This document shows, one piece after another, positions 49,187 through 57,445 of a stretch of 64,000 nucleotides of DNA (position 1 is its first letter; the number at the start of each line of letters is the position of its first letter). Where the stretch lies: assembly GCF_001665625.1 (NCBI RefSeq), contig NZ_LZSY01000061.1, positions 38,087 through 102,086 on the forward strand. Reading direction: 5' to 3'. This DNA is from Mycolicibacterium peregrinum. GTDB taxonomy: Bacteria; Actinomycetota; Actinomycetes; Mycobacteriales; Mycobacteriaceae. The notes under the pieces are model-generated. The model was given only the letters and a program-made list of their open reading frames with translations. It made no database searches and was not told where the DNA came from. A program made the translations under genes and the position numbers.

Positions 49187-49248
49187 GCCGTTTTCTACCC
49201 AGGGGTTGCCAGACGGCATCGGGAACCGCCCTGAGGTAGAAATCGGCG
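49187..49248. repeat. dispersed palindromic element, copy C
   Basis: Left arm CGCCGTTTTCTACCCAGGGG (49187-49206) and right arm CGCCCTGAGGTAGAAATCGG (49227-49246), followed by CG, are inverted repeats nearly identical to copy A in the outer halves. It lies in the 403-base gap 49093-49495 that separates the beta-propeller gene from groEL, about 70 bases before the first CIRCE box. The rest of the gap holds the groEL control region. Confidence 0.85.
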
Positions 49249-49320
49249 AGGGCCAGGCCGACCGCCTGCTTCGTTTCGCGACGGGCGAAGGCGAGAACCT
49301 GTAGTGGCCCCCTCGCAACC

Positions 49321-49346
49321 TTGCACTCGCCATGGTCGAGTGCTAA
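49321..49346 (+). promoter_or_regulatory. CIRCE operator 1 (HrcA-binding)
   Basis: TTGCACTC-N9-GAGTGCTAA, a near-perfect match to the CIRCE consensus TTAGCACTC-N9-GAGTGCTAA, missing only one base of the left arm. CIRCE is the operator of the heat-shock repressor HrcA. It lies 150-175 bases upstream of the groEL start. Confidence 0.93.
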
Positions 49347-49354
49347 GAATGCAG

Positions 49355-49381
49355 TTGGCACTCTCGATCAGTGAGTGCCAG
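49355..49381 (+). promoter_or_regulatory. CIRCE-like operator 2 (HrcA-binding)
   Basis: TTGGCACTC-N9-GAGTGCCAG, a second dyad of the same geometry eight bases after the first CIRCE box. The arms differ from consensus at two symmetrical positions, so it keeps perfect palindromy. Two tandem sites suggest cooperative HrcA repression of groEL. Confidence 0.9.
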
Positions 49382-49453
49382 GTCGGGCCGGTGAGGCAGG
49401 GACCGCACCTGCGGGAGCACACCCCAGCCGTCCGTCGCGGGCACTGAACCTGA

Positions 49454-51121
<1,668 letters not shown>

Positions 51122-51151
51122 GTCCTGCGCTTACGCGGAAGATCACACGGG

Positions 51152-51185
51152 AAAGCCCGGTCTGCTTCGGCAGACCGGGCTTTTT
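51152..51185 (+). terminator. intrinsic terminator of groEL
   Basis: A 14-base stem (AAAGCCCGGTCTGC with GCAGACCGGGCTTT) around a TTCG loop, followed by a T-run. It lies just after the groEL stop and also separates it from the convergent hydrolase. Confidence 0.96.
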
Positions 51186-51204
51186 CGTTTCTGCAGGGGA
51201 GCGC

Positions 51205-52404
51205 TCAGGTGGACAGGGTCCGGGCCAGGTAGTTGAACACGGTCTGGTGTAGCTGGTACATGGCGCCTTCATGGCAGTGTTGACCGGCGCCGTCGATGCT
51301 GTGCAGTACAACGTGTTCGTGCGGGGCCCGCAGCTCAGCGGCGACGGCGGCCGCTTGTCCGGCAAAGACTTTGTCGTCTTCTCCCTCGAGCAGCAGGACC
51401 GGTGTCTGAATGGCGCCGATATCGTCGGTGGTGAGGGTGTATGCAGCGGTGCTACGCACGTATTCGGCGAAGTTGGCGGTGCCGTTCACCCACACGCCGT
51501 TCTGCAGGCCCCATCGCGCGTTGGTGTCACTTTCGGCCATGGCGTCGAGCGCAGGCAGCGCCTCTGTGTCTCGGTGGTTTTCGATCAACGCCAGCAGATC
51601 ACCCGGGATGGGTGGGTAGGACGCATAGAACGACCTCAGCCCGTCGTTGCAGACGATGGCAGCCGACCTGTGATCGCGAGATGCATAGCGCGCCACCAGA
51701 TATCCGCCGAGGCTGTATCCGAAATGCGCGATCTTGTCCGGCGCGATGTCCGGGATTGTCAGCGCCCAATCCACCACCGGGCCCAGCACGTTCTCCCAAT
51801 CGGGGCGGTAAGGGACCTTCTGCCCGCGAATCATCCAGCCCTGGCCGGGGCCGTCGTAGGCCAGGAAGTTGTAACCGCGACGCAGAGCTGCCGCGCCGAT
51901 GACGAAGTATCCCTCTTCGGCGGTCGAGTCGAAGCCATTGGTGTAGATCACCGTTGGCCGCGGGGTGCCGGTGTCATCCACGAGGAACAGGTAGCCGGGC
52001 AGTTCGGTGTTCTCGAAGGGAATCGCGACCTGCTTGACCGGCCCGTCGAGCAATTCCGCGGCTTTGAGCAAATAGTCGCGGGACAGCCCGGCCAGCTCCA
52101 GCACCAGCGGATCGTTGAGTGGGTCTGCGCGCCGGTAGAACTCGGCCGAGCGGTAGTAGCTCGAAGCGCGGAAGAACGCCTCGCGTGCGCTGACAGGGTC
52201 CCCGGCTTTCAGCGAGTCCTCGCCGCGCATTGCGATGCGGTCGGCAAGGGAGGTCCAGGCCCGGGTCCAAGCCTCCTCGTCTCCCTCCGGGATGAGGGCG
52301 GTGGTGGCGACGACCTCGCCTATGTCGGCGCCCGCGTCCGGGGCGAATCCGGCGGCGCGCAGGGTCTCGAATTTGAATGCGTCATCTTTGAAGATGAATT
52401 CCAT
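51205..52404 (-). CDS. alpha/beta hydrolase (DUF1100/FrsA-like, dihydroxypseudooxynicotine hydrolase type)
   Basis: 399 residues. A helical N-terminal cap domain of ~130 residues (DPVSAREAFFRASSYYRSAE) is followed by the hydrolase core: TVIYTNGFDSTAEEGYFV, FLAYDGPGQGWMIRGQKVPY, the nucleophile elbow HFGYSLGGYLVARYAS near residue 247, an acid loop (VLLLEGEDDKVFAGQAA) and a His late (QHCHEGAMYQLHQTVF). The N-terminal cap plus GYSLGGY matches the family of 2,6-dihydroxypseudooxynicotine hydrolase-like and PtmB/FrsA-like enzymes. C-C bond hydrolysis is possible but unproven. It has a GGAGGG-type Shine-Dalgarno, and is divergent from the bicupin gene. Confidence 0.87.
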   Translation of the reverse strand: MEFIFKDDAFKFETLRAAGFAPDAGADIGEVVATTALIPEGDEEAWTRAWTSLADRIAMRGEDSLKAGDPVSAREAFFRASSYYRSAEFYRRADPLNDPLVLELAGLSRDYLLKAAELLDGPVKQVAIPFENTELPGYLFLVDDTGTPRPTVIYTNGFDSTAEEGYFVIGAAALRRGYNFLAYDGPGQGWMIRGQKVPYRPDWENVLGPVVDWALTIPDIAPDKIAHFGYSLGGYLVARYASRDHRSAAIVCNDGLRSFYASYPPIPGDLLALIENHRDTEALPALDAMAESDTNARWGLQNGVWVNGTANFAEYVRSTAAYTLTTDDIGAIQTPVLLLEGEDDKVFAGQAAAVAAELRAPHEHVVLHSIDGAGQHCHEGAMYQLHQTVFNYLARTLST

Positions 52405-52631
52405 GGGGCTTCCCTCCTCGAAAATCGGTGCGCCCCAATGGTCTCGACAAATCGCGCAGCCGTCTTTGCCGCTGGCACCGATAAGGGCTGGCCGATGTCA
52501 CCCAACGGGTCTACCGGCTAGCTGGAAGATCGCGTTACCGCTGCCGGTTCTGTCGCTGGGCGCTAGCGTGGATGACTGCGGCCGGCGTACGGGCCAGTGT
52601 TATCGGTACCCGAGAACACAGGAGGCTCAGT

Positions 52632-53690
52632 ATGACCACATTTTCGGAGCGGATCAGCCATGCCGGCTCCCTGCTCGCCGGTGAGATCGTCGAGGAGAAC
52701 GAGTTCGGATCGATGCGGCGGGTGACGGCCGACAATCTGTCCATCCTGAAGAACCTGTCGATCAAGCGGGTGCTGCTGAACCCGGGTGCCATGCGTACCC
52801 CGCACTGGCACGCCAATGCCAACGAGCTCACCTATTGTGTCTCCGGCACCGCATTGGTGTCGGTGCTCGACAATCACAGCCGCTTCGCGAGCTTCATCGT
52901 GACCGCCGGGCAGATGTTCCACATCGATTCCGGTGCCCTACACCACATCGAGAACATCGGCACCGACGTCGCGGAGTTCATCATCGCGTTCCGCAACGAA
53001 CGTCCCGAGGACTTCGGGCTCGGTGCGACGTTCGGTGCGTTCACCGATTCCGTGCTGGGCAACACCTACGACCTGCCGTCGGCCGATATGGCCAAGATCC
53101 GCCGTACCACCACCGACCACAAGCTGGCGGCCCGCGTCGGCGCCCCGGATATCCCCGCGGCGGCGTACTTCGACGACCCGCACAAGTTCGACATCGAGGC
53201 CCAGGCGCCGGGCCTCGATTACGCCAGCGGCAACGCACGCTTTGCCCGCGATCAGTTCTGGCCGGCGCTCAAAGACATCTCGATGTACTCGCTGCGTGTC
53301 GCCGAAGACGGTATGCGCGAACCTCATTGGCATCCGGTCACTGGCGAGATGGGCTATGTCCACCGCGGTGATGCCCGGATGACGGTGATGAATCCCGATG
53401 GCACCCTGGATACTTGGACGTTGACCACCGGTGACATGTACTTCATCCCGGCCGCCTATCCCCATCACATCGAGAACATCGGTGCCGAGGACTGGCACTT
53501 CCTGATCTTCTTCGACCAGCCCTTCCCTGCGGACATCGGTTACAAGGCTTCGGCCAGCGCGTACTCGCGAGAGGTTCTGGCCGCTGCGTTCAACACGCAC
53601 ATCGACGATCTGCCCGTGTTTCCCTTCACGCCCGTCGACCCGCTCGTGGTCAATCGCATCAACCCCGTCGACCCGCCGGCCACGGTCTGA
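52632..53690 (+). CDS. bicupin protein (oxalate decarboxylase-like)
   Basis: 352 residues with two cupin barrels. The first motif is MRTPHWHANANELTYCVSGT near residue 56; the second is MREPHWHPVTGEMGYVHRGD near residue 233. Each has the HxH...E metal-binding pattern, and the partner histidines are in GALHHIENIGTD and AYPHHIENIGAE. This architecture is that of oxalate decarboxylases and other Mn-dependent bicupins; the E in each motif is retained. No signal peptide is seen, so it is probably cytoplasmic. The upstream gap 52405-52631 holds divergent promoters; AGGAGG precedes the ATG. Confidence 0.9.
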   Translation: MTTFSERISHAGSLLAGEIVEENEFGSMRRVTADNLSILKNLSIKRVLLNPGAMRTPHWHANANELTYCVSGTALVSVLDNHSRFASFIVTAGQMFHIDSGALHHIENIGTDVAEFIIAFRNERPEDFGLGATFGAFTDSVLGNTYDLPSADMAKIRRTTTDHKLAARVGAPDIPAAAYFDDPHKFDIEAQAPGLDYASGNARFARDQFWPALKDISMYSLRVAEDGMREPHWHPVTGEMGYVHRGDARMTVMNPDGTLDTWTLTTGDMYFIPAAYPHHIENIGAEDWHFLIFFDQPFPADIGYKASASAYSREVLAAAFNTHIDDLPVFPFTPVDPLVVNRINPVDPPATV

Positions 53691-53759
53691 CCGGACCCCG
53701 CCTCGTCACGCGCCAAGGAAACCGACATGTGCATATCAGCGACGATCTGCTGGAACTCC

Positions 53760-55352
53760 TCAGCGCCTGAGTTGGTGTTCGTTGGCAGGCAATGGGATAT
53801 GAGCGCTGACGGTGGTTCCGGCGCCGGCTTGACTGGTCACCTCGAAGCGTCCCGACAGCGCTTCCACACGGTCCTTCAAACCGATCAGTCCAGAACCCGC
53901 AGCCGGGTTCGCTCCGCCGACGCCGTCGTCGGCGACCTCGATGTGCAGGGCGGTCTCGCCGGCCGTCACCCGCACGATCACCTCGTGCGCCTTGGCGTAT
54001 TTGGCGGCATTCGTCAGGGATTCGGCAACCAGGTAGTAGCCGGCCACTTCGATCGATTCCGCCATCCGGCCAGTCAGCTCGACAGTGAGGTCGACCGGCA
54101 CCGGTGATCGGCGGGCAAGGGTCTTCAGGGCGGGCCCGAGGCCGCCCCGGGACAGTACCGCCGGATGCAGGCCGCGAGACAGTTCTTGCAGGTCGGTGTG
54201 CAAGTTGGAAAGGGAGTCGACGAGGGCGTCCATCCGGGGTCGAAGCACGGTGTCGTCGTCCGGCAGCGTGGCTTCGATGGCCCTGACTTCGAGTCCCATC
54301 GACACGATGCGCTGCTGTGCTCCGTCGTGGAGATCCCGCTCGAAACCACGCCTGGCCTGGTCGGCGGCGGCAACGATACGGGCGCGCGACGCAGTCAGCT
54401 CTGCGCGGGTCTCGGCGTTGTAGATCGCAGTGGCAACCAGGTCGGCGAAGTCGGTGACCCGTACTTCGATGTCCTCGGGCAACGGTTCAGAGCTGACACT
54501 GCTCGCGATGAGTGCACCCCAGATACGGTCGCCGACCAGGATCGGCGCCCCGGCCCCCGAGCGCATGCCGAGGTCGTCCAGCCGCGCGGCGGCCGCACTG
54601 CCGCGGTGCCGGTATGTCGTCACCCGGCCCGGCGCCCCGGATCGGGCGATGAGGCCGACAACGGTGTCAGAATCCAGCCCGAAGCGTTCTCCGGTGGGCA
54701 GGCGGCGGTCGTGGGAATCTTGAGATCGAGACGCCAGAACTACTGCGTGAGAATCAGATTCATACCGGAGTAAGGTGGCGTGCTCGATGTCGAGGCCGCG
54801 TCCGAGCTCATCGACGACCACCTGATAGAGGTCTGCAGGTTCGACACGGCGGGCTACTAAAGTGGCGACCCGGCGCAAGGCCGCCGCCCCTCGCAGCATC
54901 GTGCGCGCCAGCTCTGCGGCATCATCGGCTTCCCGCCGCCGTTGTTCGGACTCTACTGCGCGCAAACGCGCCTGCCCGACAAGGAGATTCGTCAAAAACG
55001 CCAAGGTGAGGAAAACGACGATGGCGGGTGCCAGGCTGCCCTGCCCCTCACTGACGTGAAAGTAGACATAGGCCAACGTGCTGGCGATCGACATCGTGAT
55101 GGCAAGGCGAAAACCCCACCCGGCCGAGACCACCAACACTCCGAACAGGAACACCGCACCGAACGCGTTGTCCGGCGCAATCCGCTTCAGCTGATCGACG
55201 ATGACGAATTCCAGTCCGATGACGACAACCGCCGTGACGATTCCCCACCGCACCGGTGGGGTGGTGGGGCGGAGCAGAACGGCCAACAGCCGTTCGCGTC
55301 TGGTGCGGCCGCGCGGAGGAGTATCCGTCGTGGCCGACGGGGTGGTGGTCAC
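53760..55352 (-). CDS. GAF-domain sensor histidine kinase with DUF4118-type membrane region
   Basis: 530 residues from GTG 55352. Four helices between about residues 30 and 130 (GIVTAVVVIGLEFVIVDQLK; AVFLFGVLVVSAGWGFRLAI; IASTLAYVYFHV; LAPAIVVFLTLAFLTNLLVG) resemble DUF4118. A GAF-like domain follows (RRVEPADLYQVVVDELGRGL ... IWGALIASSVSSEPLPEDIE). The HisKA_3 H-box is GFERDLHDGAQQRIVSMGL near residue 340, the N-box LVAESLTNAAKYAKAHEVI near 450, then ADDGVGGANPAAGSG. It is divergent from a receiver-only protein and close to a NarL regulator (55783-56436), both plausible partners. The stimulus is unknown. Confidence 0.9.
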   Translation of the reverse strand: MTTTPSATTDTPPRGRTRRERLLAVLLRPTTPPVRWGIVTAVVVIGLEFVIVDQLKRIAPDNAFGAVFLFGVLVVSAGWGFRLAITMSIASTLAYVYFHVSEGQGSLAPAIVVFLTLAFLTNLLVGQARLRAVESEQRRREADDAAELARTMLRGAAALRRVATLVARRVEPADLYQVVVDELGRGLDIEHATLLRYESDSHAVVLASRSQDSHDRRLPTGERFGLDSDTVVGLIARSGAPGRVTTYRHRGSAAAARLDDLGMRSGAGAPILVGDRIWGALIASSVSSEPLPEDIEVRVTDFADLVATAIYNAETRAELTASRARIVAAADQARRGFERDLHDGAQQRIVSMGLEVRAIEATLPDDDTVLRPRMDALVDSLSNLHTDLQELSRGLHPAVLSRGGLGPALKTLARRSPVPVDLTVELTGRMAESIEVAGYYLVAESLTNAAKYAKAHEVIVRVTAGETALHIEVADDGVGGANPAAGSGLIGLKDRVEALSGRFEVTSQAGAGTTVSAHIPLPANEHQLRR

Positions 55353-55439
55353 GGCCGCGAATTTCTTCCGGGTAGCCGCAATGCCGGTTGGTTGCTGGAT
55401 CTGCCACTCTCGAACAATGCGGAGCGTAATGGAGACACC

Positions 55440-55805
55440 ATGCGCTGTCTGATCGTCGACGACAGTGCAGCGTTCGGCGATGCCGCACGCCGCATCCTGG
55501 CGGGCTCGGGGGTCGATGTCGTGGCGGCGGCGGCGACCGGCGCCGAGGCGCTCCGGTACACCCGCACCTTGCGACCCGACATCGTGCTCGTCGACGTGGA
55601 TCTCGGGGATGAGAACGGTTTCGACGTCGCCGAGGACATCCATCGCCAGATATCACCGTGCCCGGCGGTCATCATGATCTCCACGCACGACCAAGAGGAT
55701 TTCGCCGATCTGACCGCTGCCAGCCCGGCGCTGGGGTTTCTGCCGAAGATGAGCTTGTCTGCCGCCGCCATCCGCAGGTTCATCACCGAGCTTCCAGGTA
55801 CATGA
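55440..55805 (+). CDS. receiver-only response regulator
   Basis: 121 residues, ATG preceded by GGAGA. The receiver motifs are complete: MRCLIVDDSAAFGDAARRIL (acid pair), the phosphoacceptor in DIVLVDVDLGDENGFDVAED near residue 52, MISTHDQEDF, and a Lys in LGFLPKMSLSAAAIRRF. There is no output domain. Divergent from the histidine kinase and overlapping the 3' end of the NarL regulator by 23 bases. It could divert phosphate from the kinase or act as a phosphotransfer intermediate; this is inference. Confidence 0.88.
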   Translation: MRCLIVDDSAAFGDAARRILAGSGVDVVAAAATGAEALRYTRTLRPDIVLVDVDLGDENGFDVAEDIHRQISPCPAVIMISTHDQEDFADLTAASPALGFLPKMSLSAAAIRRFITELPGT

Positions 55806-56436
55806 TGACGGCACGGACCCGCCGGTGGTCGTCGCCGGTCTCCGGCAGGCTCAGCTTCGTCAAGATGCTGCGGACATGCTTTTCCACGGTGCCCTCGGTG
55901 ACCCACAACCGCCGTCCGATACCGGCGTTGGACAGTCCTTCGGCCATCAGCGCCAACACCTCGTGCTCGCGCGCGCTGAGCGCGGCCAGCGGATCGTCGC
56001 GGCGTTGCGCCGAGATGAGTTCTTGGACCAGCGCCGGGTCGACGACTGACGCGCCATTGGCTATCCGCTTGACCGTATCGATGAAGTCATCGACATCGGT
56101 GACGCGACTTTTCAGCAGATAGCCCACGCTGTGGCCGCCGGCCAGCAGCTCCACCGCGTGCTCGACGTCGACGTGTGCCGACAGCACCAAGATGGCGGTC
56201 TCGGGGTACTTCTGGCGAATCAATTTCGCCGCATCGAGACCTTCGCTGGTATGGGTGGGCGGCATCCTGATATCGACGATCGCCAGTTGAGGTTTCAGGT
56301 CGTGAACCAGATTGACGAGGTGCTCGGCGTTCCCGGCTTGCCCGTCGACCTGCAAGCCGCCACGCTCGAGGAGGCTGGCAAGGCCCTCCCTGAGCAACAC
56401 GTCGTCATCGGCAACGACCACCCGCGTTTCGTGCAC
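55783..56436 (-). CDS. NarL/FixJ-type response regulator
   Basis: 217 residues, GTG start (VHETRVVVADDDVLLREGLA). The phosphoacceptor is in LAIVDIRMPPTHTSEGLDAA near residue 53 and the Lys in VGYLLKSRVTDVDDF. The LuxR helix-turn-helix near residues 148-205 reads LSAREHEVLALMAEGLSNAG, then EGTVEKHVRSILTKLSLPE. Upstream open frame to 56655 has no family match. It is the probable output partner of the nearby GAF histidine kinase. Its last 23 bases overlap the receiver-only gene in convergent orientation. Confidence 0.92.
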   Translation of the reverse strand: MHETRVVVADDDVLLREGLASLLERGGLQVDGQAGNAEHLVNLVHDLKPQLAIVDIRMPPTHTSEGLDAAKLIRQKYPETAILVLSAHVDVEHAVELLAGGHSVGYLLKSRVTDVDDFIDTVKRIANGASVVDPALVQELISAQRRDDPLAALSAREHEVLALMAEGLSNAGIGRRLWVTEGTVEKHVRSILTKLSLPETGDDHRRVRAVIMYLEAR

Positions 56437-56533
56437 GGGGTCATTCTCGCATCGCAGGGATCGCGATGTGAGGCGTGGATTCTCGCTGTTCAGTGGGCAG
56501 TTCTCGCGTGCTCGGCGGGCCTGGCGCGTTGGG

Positions 56534-56914
56534 TCAGTTCTCCGACAAGACGATGCAATCGCTGTCGCACTGGCCCGGCGGGCCGGGCGCGGCCGCTTTG
56601 CGATGCAGTACCGCGCGACTGGGCACGATCTGATGCGCCTCGTCCTCGGTCGCACCGGCTCGGCCCCGCCCGTCGACGATCAGTGAATACCCACCGGACT
56701 GCCGCGGCGGACAGACCAGCGTCGCGTGCTCGTGGGACGCGAGGTTTCTCCGGGTGTGACCGCCGACCGGGCCGACGTGGATGACGCCGTTGACCAGGTG
56801 TGGCTCCACCGCGACGGTGTGCGCGTGGTAGTTGTCGTCGACCGTGACGAGATAGGCGAACGTGTAGTCCGCCAGCTTGTCGGCCAGCTGGTTGAGGTCC
56901 ACTTTCACGCTCAT
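56534..56914 (-). CDS. pyridoxamine 5'-phosphate oxidase-like flavin/F420-binding protein
   Basis: 126 residues with the split-barrel fold wording of PNPOx-like proteins: MSVKVDLNQLADKLADYTFA, YLVTVDDNYHAHTVAVEP, HVGPVGGHTRRNLASHEHAT, LVCPPRQSGGYSLIVDGRGR. F420- or FMN-dependent reductase or heme-binding activity is plausible. It is 97 bases upstream of the NarL regulator on the same strand, so the two may form an operon. It is divergent from the cobalamin riboswitch region. Confidence 0.85.
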   Translation of the reverse strand: MSVKVDLNQLADKLADYTFAYLVTVDDNYHAHTVAVEPHLVNGVIHVGPVGGHTRRNLASHEHATLVCPPRQSGGYSLIVDGRGRAGATEDEAHQIVPSRAVLHRKAAAPGPPGQCDSDCIVLSEN

Positions 56915-57048
56915 GACGTGAGAATAGGCCGGTTGACGGCCGGGGGTGCCCGACCTGTCAGACCGGTGAAGATTGGCGTCCGCGCACGAGCCGGGAGGTG
57001 CTTCGGGCGGGCTCGGCTAGGCTCACCGAAACCCCGGCAACGCCGGGG

Positions 57049-57160
57049 CCGTGGTGTCCAGTGAAGTCGAGTGCCCAGGTGATTCTGGAATGCCCGCGCT
57101 GTCCCGCAACTGTGAAGCCGCGCCACCCGGTGCGGATAAGCCAGGTCAGCTGAGCCACGG
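57049..57160 (+). ncRNA. cobalamin riboswitch
   Basis: The core GCGCTGTCCCGCAACTGTGA at 57096-57115 is a diagnostic B12-riboswitch segment, and GATAAGCCAGGTCAGCTGAG at 57135-57154 is the B12 box. CCGTGG (57049-57054) and CCACGG (57155-57160) can pair as the closing P1 helix, and a small GC hairpin (57032-57048) lies just before it. Downstream, ACCTCCT (57167-57173) can pair with the AAGGA ribosome-binding site (57180-57184) of the gene starting at 57194. This suggests translational control, with cobalamin lowering expression. The element is short for a B12 riboswitch but retains the core. Confidence 0.88.
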
Positions 57161-57193
57161 ACGACAACCTCCTCGGATGAAGGACTGGTTCTG

Positions 57194-57445
57194 GTGAGAC
57201 GCGTGGGCTGCCGGTTGGCGGCGGTGTCGGCAATGCTCATCCTCGCCGCGTGCGCACCCGCCCCGGATCCCGGCGGGAGCGGCGGCCAGTCCCCACCTCA
57301 GCGCATCGTCTCACTGAGCCCCTCGGCGACAGAGACACTCTGGGCGCTCGGTGCCGGTAATCAGGTGGTGGCCGTTGACGGCCAGTCGAACTATCCGAGC
57401 GAAGTGCCGACGCCCGTTCGGGACGAGGTGCGTCCATGGACGTGA
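57194..57445 (+). pseudogene. btuF: truncated cobalamin-binding lipoprotein (BtuF remnant)
   Basis: 83 codons from GTG 57194. The lipoprotein signal has the lipobox LAAC near residue 19 (VSAMLILAACAPAPDPGGSG), then the start of a BtuF/FecB-like domain: RIVSLSPSATETLWALGAGN, then QVVAVDGQSNYPSEVP. This is the first strand-helix of a periplasmic B12-binding protein. The reading stops after RDEVRPWT, whereas the family continues for ~200 more residues. The stop overlaps the start of the CobU fusion gene. The natural reading is a deletion that removed the rest of btuF and probably downstream transporter genes, leaving the riboswitch and 5' end. Confidence 0.82.
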
